DNA of 64,000 bases from Sphingomonas jatrophae. Its GTDB lineage: Bacteria; Pseudomonadota; Alphaproteobacteria; Sphingomonadales; Sphingomonadaceae. Position numbers and translations under genes: made by a program. Below are positions 46,532-56,056 of the stretch, piece after piece. How positions within the stretch are numbered: position 1 is the stretch's first letter; each line of letters opens with the position of its first letter. Where the stretch lies: positions 186,001 to 250,000 of the forward strand of contig NZ_FOZG01000002.1 of the NCBI RefSeq assembly GCF_900113315.1. The letters are read 5' to 3'. Under the pieces are notes generated by a model that was not told the origin of the DNA, did not search any database, and saw nothing but the letters and a program-made list of their open reading frames with translations.

Positions 46532-47794
46532 ATGGATACGCACGGCAGGGACACGTCGTTGGGCCGCCGCGCCTTCCTTGCCGGCGCCGGTGCCTTGGGG
46601 CTTGGCGCGAGTGTCAGCTTGCCTGCCGCGGCGGCGCCTGCCGGCCGCATGGCGGATCGCGCCCGCCCGATCACCCCGGCGGAGCGGCAGGCGCGCATCC
46701 GCCAGGCGCAGCGCCTGATGCAGCAGCAGGGCGTCTCGGCCATCGTGACCGAGCCGGGCGCCTCGATGGAATATTTCACCGGCGTCCGCTGGCGGCGCAG
46801 CGAGCGGCCGGCGCTCGCCATCATTCCGCGCGAGGGCAATGCCGCGCTGATCGTCCCCAAGTTTGAGGAAGGCTCGATCCGCGAAACGCTCCTCGTGCCG
46901 GCGGAGGTGCGCGCGTGGGAGGAGGATCAGAGCCCTTATGCCATCGCCGCCGGGCTGATCGCCGATCGCAAGCTGGCATCCGGCCGGATCGGGACGGAGG
47001 AAACGCTCCGTACCTTCATCGTCCAGGGCCTGACGGGCGCCCTCCCCTCCGCCACGATCGAGCCCGGCACCGCCATCTTCCGCGGCTGCCGCATGATCAA
47101 GACGCCGGCCGAGATCGCGCTGATGCAGGTTGCCGCCGACATAACCGTCGCCGCCTACCGTGCGACATGGCCACAGGTGCGTGCGGGCATGACGCCGGCG
47201 GACATCGGCGCGATGATGAGCCGCTTCACCACGGCGGAGGGCGCCAGCGTCGGTTTCAACCTCGTCCTCATCGGCGAGGCGAGCGCCTATCCGCACGGCT
47301 CCGGCAAGCCGCAGGTGGTGCGGGAGGGCGACGTCGTGCTGATGGACTGCGGCTGCAACGTCCACGGATATGAATCCGACATCTCGCGCACCTTCGTGGT
47401 CGGCAGCCCGGGTGCGCAGCAGCGCCGCGTGTGGGATCAGGTGCGGCGCGGTCAGCAGATCGCGTTCGAGACGGCGCAGGTCGGCGTGGCGGCGGGCGCG
47501 GTCGATGATGCGGTGCGCCATTTCTACGACGGCCTCGGCTATGGCCCCGGCTATGCGCTGCCCGGCCTGTCGCACCGCACCGGCCACGGCATCGGCATGG
47601 AAGGGCACGAGCCGGTCAACTTCGTGCGCGGCGAGCGGACGCCGCTTGCGCTGGGCATGTGCTTCTCGAACGAGCCGGGCTTGTACCTGCCGGGATCGTT
47701 CGGCGTGCGGCTGGAGGATTGCATCTACATCACGGCGCAGGGCCCCCGCTGGTTTTCCCGGCCGCCAGCCTCGCTCGACCGGCCGATGGGCTAG
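46532..47794 (+). CDS. Tat-exported M24 peptidase (Xaa-Pro aminopeptidase-like)
   Basis: A 420-aa metallopeptidase of the M24 creatinase/prolidase fold. The N-terminus has a twin-arginine signal (LGRRAFLAGAGALGLGASVSLPAAAA). The creatinase-type N-domain is about 55-180; the pita-bread domain carries all five metal ligands: MDCGCNVHGYESDISRTF (two Asp), HRTGHGIGMEGHE (His), SNEPGLYLPG (Glu) and RLEDCIYI (Glu). ATG at 46532 follows GGGAAGGGGCAGG. It probably acts in the periplasm on peptides or amides that feed the two amidohydrolases upstream. Confidence 0.9.
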   Translation: MDTHGRDTSLGRRAFLAGAGALGLGASVSLPAAAAPAGRMADRARPITPAERQARIRQAQRLMQQQGVSAIVTEPGASMEYFTGVRWRRSERPALAIIPREGNAALIVPKFEEGSIRETLLVPAEVRAWEEDQSPYAIAAGLIADRKLASGRIGTEETLRTFIVQGLTGALPSATIEPGTAIFRGCRMIKTPAEIALMQVAADITVAAYRATWPQVRAGMTPADIGAMMSRFTTAEGASVGFNLVLIGEASAYPHGSGKPQVVREGDVVLMDCGCNVHGYESDISRTFVVGSPGAQQRRVWDQVRRGQQIAFETAQVGVAAGAVDDAVRHFYDGLGYGPGYALPGLSHRTGHGIGMEGHEPVNFVRGERTPLALGMCFSNEPGLYLPGSFGVRLEDCIYITAQGPRWFSRPPASLDRPMG

Positions 47795-47960
47795 GCCGCG
47801 GACCGGATCGCCGCTCGGAGCGTTTGGACGGCCCATGAGGCGGGCATGTCGCCCGGCCACCGGTGCGGACAGGGCGACGAAGCAAGGATGGCTCCTCGCG
47901 ACAACTCCGCTATGCGCCACGCCTCGCCCCGGCTGACATAGCGCGATTGCTGCACACGAT

Positions 47961-50573
47961 ATGCTTGATTTCCTCTCCGGTGGCGGCGGCATGGGCGAGC
48001 GCATCCGCGCCTTTCCCTGGACGCAGACGCCACTCGGCGCGCCCGAGACGTGGCCGCAGTCGCTCCGCTCGGCGATCAGCATCTGCCTGCATTCGAGCTT
48101 TCCGACCGCCATCTACTGGGGCCCGGAGCTGCGCCTGCTCTACAATGACGCCTGGGTGCCGGTGGCGGCCGACCGGCATCCCGCCGCGCTGGGGCAACCC
48201 GGCGGCGAGGTGTGGAGCGACATCTGGTCGGTGGTCGGCCCGCAGCTGGAAACCGTGCTCGCCACGGGCGAGGGCTTCTCAACCTTCGATCAGCTCCTGC
48301 CGATGATGCGCGACGGGCGCGTGCAGGAGACCTATTGGAATTACAGCTTCACGCCGATTCGCGGAGAGGATGGCGGCGTTGCCGGCGTGCTCAATCAGGG
48401 GAATGAAACCACCGAGCGCATCCTGCGCGAACGCAACCGCGAGGCGGAGGCGACGCGGCAGCGGCGCTTGTTCGAGCAGGCGCCCGGCTTCATCACCGTG
48501 CTGCGCGGCCCCGATCACGTCTTCGAATTCGTCAACGACGCCTATCGGCGGCTGTTCGGCGATCGCGACTTCATCGGCCGCAGCGCGCGCGACGTGTTCC
48601 CCGAACTTGTCGGACAGCGCTTTTTCGAGTGGCTCGACCGGGCCTACACGTCCGGCGAGCGTTTCGTGGCGGAGCGGAGCCCCATTCAGCTCGACTATCC
48701 CGGCGCGTCCGCCGGCCAACGCTTCCTCGACTTCATCTACGAGCCCGTGCGCGACGACACCGGCCGCGTGACCGGCATCTTCTGCGAAGGCTTCGACGTC
48801 ACCAACGCCTATGTCGCCGAGCAGGCGCTGCGCGAACAGAGCGCCGGGTTGCAGACGCTCAACCGCATCGCGGCGGCGACCATCGTCGAGCAGGATCTGG
48901 AGCGGATCGTCCAGCTCGTCACCGATGCGGGTCGCGAGCTGACCGGCGCTGAATATGGCGCATTCTTCTACAACGTCGTGGATGCGGCCGGGGAGAGCTA
49001 CATGCTCTACAGCCTGTCCGGCGTCCCGCGGGAGGCGTTTGCCGGCTTCCCGATGCCGCGCAATACCGAGGTCTTCGGACCCACCTTCACCGGCGCAGGC
49101 GTGGTGCGGTCGGACGACATCACCCGCGATCCGCGCTACGGCCGCAACGCGCCATGGGCGGGCATGCCGGAGGGGCATCTGCCCGTGACCAGCTACCTCG
49201 CCGTCCCGGTCGCCTCGCGCGAGGGCGGCGTCATCGGCGGGCTGTTCTTCGGCCATGCCGAGGCCGCGCGCTTCACTGCGCGCCATGAGGAGCTGATCCT
49301 CGGCCTGGCGGCGCAGGCGGCGATCGCGATTGACAATGCCCGCCTGATCCGCCGCGTGCAGGAAGCCAACGAAGACCTGGAACAGCGCGTGGCCGATCGC
49401 ACGGCGGAGCTGACGCAGGCGCATGAGACGCTGCGGCAGGCGCAGAAGATGGAAGCCGTCGGCCAGCTCACCGGCGGGATCGCACATGATTTCAACAATC
49501 TGCTCGCGGGCATCAGCGGCAGCCTGGAGATTATCGAGCGGCGGCTGGCGCAAGGCCGGGCGGACGGCATCGACCGCTTTCTCCAAGGCGCGCAGACCTC
49601 GGCGCAGCGCGCCGCGGCGCTCACCCAGCGGCTACTCGCCTTCTCGCGCCGGCAGACGCTCGATCCGAAGCCCACCGACGTGAACCGCCTCGTCTTCGGC
49701 ATGGAGGATCTGATCCGGCGCACCGTCGGGCCCGCGATCAAGGTCGAGGTGGTCGGTGCGGGCGGCCTCTGGATCGCGAAGGTCGATCCGGCCCAGCTGG
49801 AAAGTGCGCTGCTGAACCTCGCGATCAACGCGCGCGACGCCATGCCGGACGGCGGTCGCCTCACCATCGAGACGGCGAACAAGTGGCTGGACGACCGCGC
49901 CGCGCGGGATCGCGATCTGCCGCCCGGCCAGTATCTGTCGATCTGCGTCACCGATACGGGCACCGGCATCGCCGCGGACATCGTCGACCGGATCTTCGAT
50001 CCCTTCTTCACCACCAAGCCGATCGGCCAGGGTACGGGTCTCGGCCTGTCGATGATCCACGGCTTCGTCCGCCAGTCGGGCGGGCAGGTGCGCGTCTATA
50101 CCGAGCCGGGCCAGGGCACCACGATGTGTCTCTATCTTCCGCGCCTGATCGGCGAACTGGTGGAGGATCGCGAGGAGCTCGACGCCAAGATCGCCGAGAC
50201 GGGCGCCGGTGAAACCGTCCTCGTCGTGGATGACGAGACGACCGTCCGCATGCTGATCGTCGAGATCCTGACGGAGGCGGGCTATCGCTCGATCGAGGCG
50301 GATGACGGCCCGTCGGCGCTGAAGATCCTCGGCTCCGATGCGCGTATCGATCTGCTCATCACCGATGTCGGCCTGCCCGGCGGCATGAACGGCCGTCAGG
50401 TCGCGGATGCGGCGCGGGAGACGCGACCGGGGCTGAAGGTGCTGTTCGTGACCGGCTATGCCGAGAATGCGGCGGTGGGCAACGGCCATCTCGAGCCTGG
50501 CATGGAGGTGATCACCAAGCCATTCGTGATGAGCGATCTGGCCGCCAAGATCGGCGATCTGCTCGAGCGCTGA
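47961..50573 (+). CDS. Hybrid sensor histidine kinase (PAS-PAS-GAF-HK-receiver)
   Basis: An 870-aa soluble hybrid kinase. Two PAS-like domains at about 40-150 and 168-285, a GAF domain at about 300-465 (LQTLNRIAAATIVEQDLERIVQLVTD), a short coiled coil (EANEDLEQRVADRTAELTQAHETL), the HisKA domain with His509 in GGIAHDFNNLL, HATPase with NLAINARDAMPDGG, DTGTGI and GTGLGLSM, and a receiver with Asp802 in LLITDVGLPGG and Lys in VITKPF. No membrane helix, so the signal is cytoplasmic; the input cannot be named. No response regulator is adjacent. The start has no strong ribosome site. Confidence 0.92.
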   Translation: MLDFLSGGGGMGERIRAFPWTQTPLGAPETWPQSLRSAISICLHSSFPTAIYWGPELRLLYNDAWVPVAADRHPAALGQPGGEVWSDIWSVVGPQLETVLATGEGFSTFDQLLPMMRDGRVQETYWNYSFTPIRGEDGGVAGVLNQGNETTERILRERNREAEATRQRRLFEQAPGFITVLRGPDHVFEFVNDAYRRLFGDRDFIGRSARDVFPELVGQRFFEWLDRAYTSGERFVAERSPIQLDYPGASAGQRFLDFIYEPVRDDTGRVTGIFCEGFDVTNAYVAEQALREQSAGLQTLNRIAAATIVEQDLERIVQLVTDAGRELTGAEYGAFFYNVVDAAGESYMLYSLSGVPREAFAGFPMPRNTEVFGPTFTGAGVVRSDDITRDPRYGRNAPWAGMPEGHLPVTSYLAVPVASREGGVIGGLFFGHAEAARFTARHEELILGLAAQAAIAIDNARLIRRVQEANEDLEQRVADRTAELTQAHETLRQAQKMEAVGQLTGGIAHDFNNLLAGISGSLEIIERRLAQGRADGIDRFLQGAQTSAQRAAALTQRLLAFSRRQTLDPKPTDVNRLVFGMEDLIRRTVGPAIKVEVVGAGGLWIAKVDPAQLESALLNLAINARDAMPDGGRLTIETANKWLDDRAARDRDLPPGQYLSICVTDTGTGIAADIVDRIFDPFFTTKPIGQGTGLGLSMIHGFVRQSGGQVRVYTEPGQGTTMCLYLPRLIGELVEDREELDAKIAETGAGETVLVVDDETTVRMLIVEILTEAGYRSIEADDGPSALKILGSDARIDLLITDVGLPGGMNGRQVADAARETRPGLKVLFVTGYAENAAVGNGHLEPGMEVITKPFVMSDLAAKIGDLLER

Positions 50574-50707
50574 GCGCGGCGTCTGCCGAAAACTTGTGAG
50601 CCGAGGGCTCCGCGCGCCTGATCCCAATTGCAAGGTCAGCGCCGCGTTAATATCGCGCCGCGCAGCGATGATGCCGGAGCCGATCGGAACCTGATTCGTC
50701 TGCACGC

Positions 50708-52048
50708 TTGACGCGCGGAGGCAAGTCGCGCTGGATTTCGGGGGATTGCCACCTGTCGCAGCCGCTTTCGTCTCCGCGCAGCGCGCCGGCCATCTTGCTC
50801 GGCAGCGCGCTCGGCCTTCTTGCCGCCACCTATGTGCTGTCTGGCCTGCGCGAGACGCCGCCCGGAACGCCGATCGTGCGCACACATGCCGCGACACGGG
50901 CAAGCCCGCGCGTCCGGCTGGCCGAGCCGCCGCCCATGGTCGAGCCGCTTGAGCTGCTGGAGATGACGCCGGAGCGGGCGCGCGAGATCAACGCCGCCGT
51001 GCCCTTCATTCCGGGACCCATCTCTCCCGCCCGCCCCTTCCGCTTCGCCGGCAGCGATGCGGATCGCGAGCGGGCCGCACTCTGCCTCACCAGCGCTGCG
51101 CTGTACGAAGCGGGCGACGATCCCGTCGGCCAGCGCGCCGTCGTCCAGGTCGTGCTCAACCGCCTGCGCCACCCCGCTTATCCGAAGACCATCTGCGGCG
51201 TCGTCTTCCAGGGGTCGGAGCGGAAGACGGGCTGCCAGTTCACCTTCACCTGCGACGGGGCGCTCGCCCGGCGGCCGCTGATGCCGATGTGGGATCGCGC
51301 GCGCAAAATCGCCGAAGCGGCGCTGGACGGCGCCGTCGCGAAGGTCGTCGGCACCGCCACCCATTATCATACCGACTGGGTGGTGCCCTACTGGAGCGCA
51401 TCGCTCGACAAGATCGCCGCCGTTCACACCCACCTGTTCTTCCGGTGGCGGGGCGGCTGGGGCCTGAACGGCGCCTTCACCGGCCGCTACGCCGGTGGCG
51501 AGGTGCTCGACCGGCGCCTGCGCGAGTTCGCCACGCCCGGCACGCTCGATGAGGTGGAAAGCGAGCCTCTGGTGGACGGCGAACCGGTGCCGGCAGAGCC
51601 CGTCCCGGCGCGGGCCGCCCTCCAGGTCGCGGGCGTCGAGCCGCGCGCCTTGCGGGGCAGCATCGTCCGGCTGGCGGACGAGCAGGCGGGCGAGTTCGGG
51701 CTCCAGCTCGATCCCGCCGCCTTCTCCGGCGATTTTGCGCTGACCGCTCTGGCACTCTGCGCGCGGCGGCCGGCCTGCCTGGTCGCAGGCTGGGCCGAGC
51801 CGCGGCTGATCCCGGCTAAGCTGCCGATCCCGCGTCAGTCGCTCCAGACGGTGAGCTTCCTCTACCGCAAGGTGGCAGGCTCCGATCGCGAGCAGGTCCT
51901 GTGGAACTGCCGCCACACGCCACGCCCCAGCCCGGCACAGTGCCTGCCAGGCACCGCACCCGTTGCTCCCGCCGGTCCCGCTCGCCTGTCCCCGGAAGTG
52001 AAGGCACCCACAGCCACCGGCGAGGCGGCGAGCATGGAGGTCCGCTGA
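50708..52048 (+). CDS. SleB-type cell wall hydrolase
   Basis: About 446 aa with an N-terminal membrane anchor or uncleaved signal ([19 protein letters not shown]) and a hydrolase_2/SleB domain at about 115-240 ([44 protein letters not shown] in family style, [20 protein letters not shown]). The start is uncertain: TTG at 50708 is the first possible, but a later codon after GGGGGA is also plausible. The C-terminal 200 aa are without a known domain and end Pro-rich. The family cleaves peptidoglycan glycan or cortex; a remodelling role is inferred. Confidence 0.85.
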   Translation: MTRGGKSRWISGDCHLSQPLSSPRSAPAILLGSALGLLAATYVLSGLRETPPGTPIVRTHAATRASPRVRLAEPPPMVEPLELLEMTPERAREINAAVPFIPGPISPARPFRFAGSDADRERAALCLTSAALYEAGDDPVGQRAVVQVVLNRLRHPAYPKTICGVVFQGSERKTGCQFTFTCDGALARRPLMPMWDRARKIAEAALDGAVAKVVGTATHYHTDWVVPYWSASLDKIAAVHTHLFFRWRGGWGLNGAFTGRYAGGEVLDRRLREFATPGTLDEVESEPLVDGEPVPAEPVPARAALQVAGVEPRALRGSIVRLADEQAGEFGLQLDPAAFSGDFALTALALCARRPACLVAGWAEPRLIPAKLPIPRQSLQTVSFLYRKVAGSDREQVLWNCRHTPRPSPAQCLPGTAPVAPAGPARLSPEVKAPTATGEAASMEVR

Positions 52049-52232
52049 GGCCGCAAGGCGCGCTCTGCTTGCCAATATCGATCCTGCGTGTTTAGGAGCG
52101 GTCACGCGCAAGGACCCGGTGCAATCCCGGGTGGCTATCCCGGCCGCCGATCCGCCGGGCAACGCACACGCTGATCCGCCTTTCCGGTTCGTCGATCGAC
52201 CGGATCGCGTGTGCCGCTCCTTTCCCGGATAC

Positions 52233-53720
52233 ATGACAGACATGCACGCTAGTTTCCGAACCTCATGGTTCGTCGGCGCCGCGCAGATGCGCCGCGATGT
52301 CCTCGCCGGCATCGTCGTCGCGCTGGCGCTGATCCCCGAGGCGATCGGCTTTTCGATCATCGCCGGCGTCGATCCCAGCGTCGGGCTCTACGCCTCGGTC
52401 GCGATCGCCATCATCATCTCGCTGCTGGGCGGGCGGCCCGCCATGATCTCCGCCGCGACAGCCGCGGTCGCCGTCGTTGTGACCCCGCTCGTCCGCGATC
52501 ACGGCGTGGCCTATCTGTTCGCCGCGACGATCCTGATGGGGCTGATCCAGATCGCCGCGGGGCTGCTGCGCCTCGATCTGCTGATGCAGTTCGTCTCACG
52601 GTCGGTGATCACGGGCTTCGTCAATGCGCTCGCCATCCTGATCTTCATGGCGCAACTGCCACAGCTCACCGGCGTCACGTGGCACAGCTATGCGATGGTC
52701 GCCGCGGGGCTGGCGATCATCTACCTCTTGCCGCGGCTGACCAGGGCGGTGCCGTCCGCGCTGGTCGCCATCCTTCTGCTGGCGGTGGTCAGCATCGCGC
52801 TCGGCCTGCCCGTCCGCACCGTCGGCGACATGGGCCGCTTGCCTGACGGGCTGCCATCCTTCGCCCTGCCCGCGGTGCCGCTGACGCTGGAAACGCTGCG
52901 CATCATCCTGCCTTATTCGCTCACCATGGCCGCGGTCGGGCTGCTGGAATCGATGCTGACCGCCCAGATCGTCGATGACATGACCGACACGGACAGCGAC
53001 AAGCGCCGCGAGTGCCTGGGGCAGGGCGGCGCGAACATCGCCGCGGCCTTGCTCGGCGGCATGGGCGGCTGCGCCATGATCGGCCAGTCGGTGATCAACG
53101 TCACGTCGGGCGGGCGCACGCGGCTGTCCACCTTCGTCGCCGGCGCGTTCCTCCTGTTCCTGCTCGTCGCGCTCGGCCCTGTCGTCGGCCGCATCCCGAT
53201 GCCGGCGCTGGTCGCCGTCATGATCATGGTCTCGATCGGCACGTTCAGCTGGAACTCGATCCCGAACCTGCGGCGGCATCCGCCCACATCCTCGGTGGTG
53301 ATGCTGGTGACGGTGGCCGTGGTCGTCGTCACCCGGGATCTGGCGCAGGGCGTGCTGGCGGGCGTGCTGCTCTCCGCCATCTTCTTCGCCGGCAAGGTGC
53401 AGCGCATGTTCACGGTCGAACGGCGCGAGGAGGGGGAAGCTGTGCGCTACAGGGTCGGTGGCGAGATTTTCTTCGCCTCGGTCACGCGGTTCACCAGGGC
53501 GTTCCTGCCGGAGGAGGGCCGGCCGGTGACGATCGACGTCAGCGCCGCCCACTTCTGGGACATTTCCGGCGTCGGCGCGCTCGACAAGATCGTCGCGCGC
53601 TTGCGGCGCGACGGCTCGGCGGTCGAGGTGATCGGATATAACCAAGCGAGCGCCGACCTCGTCGATCGCTTCGCACTGCATGACAAGACAGGCGTCGAAC
53701 TCGGCGCGGTTCCGCATTAA
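52233..53720 (+). CDS. SulP family anion transporter with STAS domain
   Basis: A 495-aa SLC26/SulP transporter with about 12 helices and a C-terminal STAS domain. Features: [34 protein letters not shown] in family style near residue 25, [25 protein letters not shown] near 275, and STAS from about 400 ([36 protein letters not shown]). ATG 52233 or 52242 could be the start. Sulfate is the usual cargo; bicarbonate is possible. It is 11 bp from the epimerase gene on the same strand. The leader holds a small hairpin (52114-52132). Confidence 0.9.
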   Translation: MTDMHASFRTSWFVGAAQMRRDVLAGIVVALALIPEAIGFSIIAGVDPSVGLYASVAIAIIISLLGGRPAMISAATAAVAVVVTPLVRDHGVAYLFAATILMGLIQIAAGLLRLDLLMQFVSRSVITGFVNALAILIFMAQLPQLTGVTWHSYAMVAAGLAIIYLLPRLTRAVPSALVAILLLAVVSIALGLPVRTVGDMGRLPDGLPSFALPAVPLTLETLRIILPYSLTMAAVGLLESMLTAQIVDDMTDTDSDKRRECLGQGGANIAAALLGGMGGCAMIGQSVINVTSGGRTRLSTFVAGAFLLFLLVALGPVVGRIPMPALVAVMIMVSIGTFSWNSIPNLRRHPPTSSVVMLVTVAVVVVTRDLAQGVLAGVLLSAIFFAGKVQRMFTVERREEGEAVRYRVGGEIFFASVTRFTRAFLPEEGRPVTIDVSAAHFWDISGVGALDKIVARLRRDGSAVEVIGYNQASADLVDRFALHDKTGVELGAVPH

Positions 53721-53731
53721 GCAGGCGGCCC

Positions 53732-54724
53732 ATGCTCCGCACCCTGACCGCGCAAGGCGACGCCTTCCCCCTCGCCACCCCCTTCCGCATCTCGCGCGGG
53801 GTCAAGACGGTGGCGGACGTCGTCACGGTGGAGATCGGGGATGGCGAGCGCGTGGGCCGCGGCGAAGGCGTCCCCTATCCGCGCTACGGCGAGTCCGTGG
53901 CGGACGCGCTGGCCGAGATCGAGGCTGCGCGGGCCGCGATCGAGGCGGGCGCGGACCGGCACGCGCTGCTGACGATCATGCGGGCAGGTGCGGCGCGCAA
54001 CGCGGTCGATTGCGCGCTGTGGGATCTGGAGGCGAAGTCCGCCGGCACGAGCGTGCCCGCGCTGCTCGGCTGCTCCACGCCCGGGCGGATGCCGACCGCG
54101 ATGACGGTCGGCCTCGGCCCCGTCGAGGAGATGGCGGCGGCAGCACGGCTTCTGGCCCATGTCCCCCTGCTCAAGGTGAAGGTGGACGGCGTCGCCCCCG
54201 CGGACCAGATCCGCGCCGTCCGTGCCGCCGCGCCCGGACCCCGGATCATCGTCGACCCGAACGAGAGCTGGACGTTGGAGGACGTCGCGCGCCTTCAGCC
54301 GCTCCTCGCCGAACAGCGGATCGATCTGCTGGAACAGCCCCTGCCGGCCGGTCAGGACGATGGACTCGACGGTTTCCGCCCGCTGGTGCCGATCGCGGCG
54401 GATGAATCGGTCCATGTTGCGGAGGATGTCGCCGGGCTCGCGCGGCGCTACCAGGTGGTCAACATCAAGCTGGACAAGACCGGCGGCCTCACCGGCGCGC
54501 TCATGCTGGCGGATGCGGCGGCGGCGGCTGGGCTTCAGCTGATGGTCGGCTGCATGATCTGCTCATCGCTTTCCATCGCGCCCGCCCTGATCCTCGCGCA
54601 GCGCTGCGCCTTCGTCGATCTCGATGGCCCCTTCTGGCTGAGCAATGACCGGGCGGGCGGCGTGCGCAACGATGGCGGCCTGATCATCCCCGCAGCCGCC
54701 GGTTTCTGGGGCGACACGGCCTGA
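53732..54724 (+). CDS. dgcA: L-Ala-D/L-Glu epimerase
   Basis: A 330-aa enolase-superfamily dipeptide epimerase of the muropeptide-recycling type. The catalytic KxK is LLKVKVD near residue 150; metal ligands are Asp in IIVDPNESW, Glu in DLLEQPLP and Asp in AADESVH; the second base is Lys in IKLDKTGG. Length is right for YcjG/DgcA. It interconverts L-Ala-D-Glu and L-Ala-L-Glu from peptidoglycan. It lies 11 bp after the SulP gene and near a cell-wall hydrolase, which fits wall turnover. TorF-like gene converges downstream. Confidence 0.9.
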   Translation: MLRTLTAQGDAFPLATPFRISRGVKTVADVVTVEIGDGERVGRGEGVPYPRYGESVADALAEIEAARAAIEAGADRHALLTIMRAGAARNAVDCALWDLEAKSAGTSVPALLGCSTPGRMPTAMTVGLGPVEEMAAAARLLAHVPLLKVKVDGVAPADQIRAVRAAAPGPRIIVDPNESWTLEDVARLQPLLAEQRIDLLEQPLPAGQDDGLDGFRPLVPIAADESVHVAEDVAGLARRYQVVNIKLDKTGGLTGALMLADAAAAAGLQLMVGCMICSSLSIAPALILAQRCAFVDLDGPFWLSNDRAGGVRNDGGLIIPAAAGFWGDTA

Positions 54725-54744
54725 CGTGAGTCCGTCAGCCCCGG

Positions 54745-55473
54745 TCAGGGCGCCAGCCGCGCAAAGGCGACCAGCCGCGTGCCGACATGGCGATCGACAA
54801 AGCGGCCGGGTGCCGGCCGGTCGGCGCTGGTGCCCGAAAGGGCGACGCCGAAGGTGACCGGCGTGCGGGTGAGATCCAGCCCGATCCGATAATCCCAGTA
54901 ATCGCCATCGGGCCGCAGGCGCGCTGCACGCTCGATGTCGCGCGTATCGCCGCTGCTGTGGCCAAGATGCGCGCGCAACGCGAGCGGCGTGCCCGGCAGC
55001 GCGGCGGAGCCGGCCAGGCGCACATACAGATTGTCGCCGCCGATGGCGCGCTGCCGCGGCGCATAGGTGGCGGTCAGGTCGATCTGAAGCGGGCCGATCA
55101 GATGGCCGACGCCTGCCTCCACCTCCGCATAGCCGAGCTCGCTGCGGCCCGTGAACACATGCCCGATCACGCCGCCGCTCAGCCGCCACGGGCCGAGATC
55201 GCGCGCGATCATCGCGTCGAGATCGAAGCCGAGCGCGGCCCCGCCATGGCGGGCGCTGCGGCGCAGCGTGGTGCCACGTGCGCCGAGCGACAGCGTGGAG
55301 CCGACCGGCACGACGACACCCGCGACGAGAGCAGGACGGCCGCGCGACCAGCTGAGCCCGCGGCGCCGCTCATCCGTGGTGAGATCGAGCGAAGGCTCGA
55401 TCCCCTGCGCCGCTGCCATGGCGGACGGCAACGCCGCCAGCAGCAGCGCCATGAGGGGCGCGACGCGGTTCAT
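54745..55473 (-). CDS. TorF-like putative porin
   Basis: A 242-aa exported beta-barrel-like protein with signal peptide (APLMALLLAALPSAMAAAQ). It begins its mature part with DLTTDERRRGLSWSRGRPA, the pattern of the TorF (Gcw_chp) family, which is often seen in sphingomonads and Xanthomonas. It has alternating strands (VGSTLSLGARGTTL, FTGRSELGYAEVEAGVGH) and ends VGTRLVAFARLAP. Its start is 2 bp after the stop of the UrcA-like gene, so they share an operon. Porin function is presumed only from the fold. Confidence 0.78.
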   Translation of the reverse strand: MNRVAPLMALLLAALPSAMAAAQGIEPSLDLTTDERRRGLSWSRGRPALVAGVVVPVGSTLSLGARGTTLRRSARHGGAALGFDLDAMIARDLGPWRLSGGVIGHVFTGRSELGYAEVEAGVGHLIGPLQIDLTATYAPRQRAIGGDNLYVRLAGSAALPGTPLALRAHLGHSSGDTRDIERAARLRPDGDYWDYRIGLDLTRTPVTFGVALSGTSADRPAPGRFVDRHVGTRLVAFARLAP

Positions 55474-55475
55474 CC

Positions 55476-55907
55476 TCAATCCAGCGCCAGCGCGCGCACC
55501 GTCTTCAACTCGGCCAGCAAGGTCGGCTGGTCGGCGGCCGCGACAGCGCGGACATGATCGTGAAGGTCGCCCGTCCGTGCGGCAAGATCCCGCTGCACGC
55601 CGGCACGCGCGGTCATGCAATGGCCGGGGCGGCTGCCCTCGATCTTGCGCGCGCCCGCAAGCGTGCGGCTGAGCGGATGGTGGTTGCCATGCGCCGGTGC
55701 GAGCTGGCGCTCGACACGGACGGTTGCGATCCAGCGGCACCGCTCGGTGGACATGCGCGTCCCAGCGCTCATGCCGATCGTCTTCATCCGCATGTCGGCA
55801 TGGGCCTGATAGCTGGCGCGGACCGGCGTCGCGCCGTGCGTGAGCACGACATCGTGGCTGGCCAACGGGGCGGCGAGCGCGGTGGCAGCAAGGGCGAGTG
55901 CGATCAT
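55476..55907 (-). CDS. UrcA-like exported protein
   Basis: A 143-aa exported protein with a signal peptide (MIALALAATALAAPLASH). The mature part has VVLTHGATPVRASYQAHADM and two Cys (TERCRWIA and GHCMTARA), with a terminal helix (LLAELKTVRALAL). This is the UrcA-family layout, a small exported family of unknown function found in caulobacters and sphingomonads. ATG at 55907 follows GAGAGGAG. A repeated TGCCTAA operator lies 28-76 bp upstream, and a TorF-like gene follows directly. Confidence 0.68.
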   Translation of the reverse strand: MIALALAATALAAPLASHDVVLTHGATPVRASYQAHADMRMKTIGMSAGTRMSTERCRWIATVRVERQLAPAHGNHHPLSRTLAGARKIEGSRPGHCMTARAGVQRDLAARTGDLHDHVRAVAAADQPTLLAELKTVRALALD

Positions 55908-55934
55908 CGGAAGCTCCTCTCCGGACACCCTACA

Positions 55935-55983
55935 TGCCTAAACTGTGGGCGTCTCTGCTGATTGTTTAGGCACACTGCCTAAT
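55935..55983. promoter_or_regulatory. TGCCTAA operator array before the UrcA-like operon
   Basis: TGCCTAAAC (55935-55943) and GTTTAGGCA (55964-55972) form a perfect 9-bp inverted repeat with a 20-nt spacer; a third copy, TGCCTAAT, follows at 55976-55983. Half-sites on both strands in a short gap are typical of a specific regulator. They lie directly upstream of the UrcA-like ATG at 55907. The regulator is not encoded nearby. Confidence 0.55.
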
Positions 55984-56056
55984 CGGAAGGCATTTTTTCC
56001 AATGTGTTGCTCGATCCTGTCACTTTCAGGCTTGGACGCACGAGCGGGCTAACACA

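Noticed and set aside
52114-52132. Identification of the SulP leader as a specific riboswitch class
   Set aside because: Only one short stem is seen and I cannot match any consensus with confidence.
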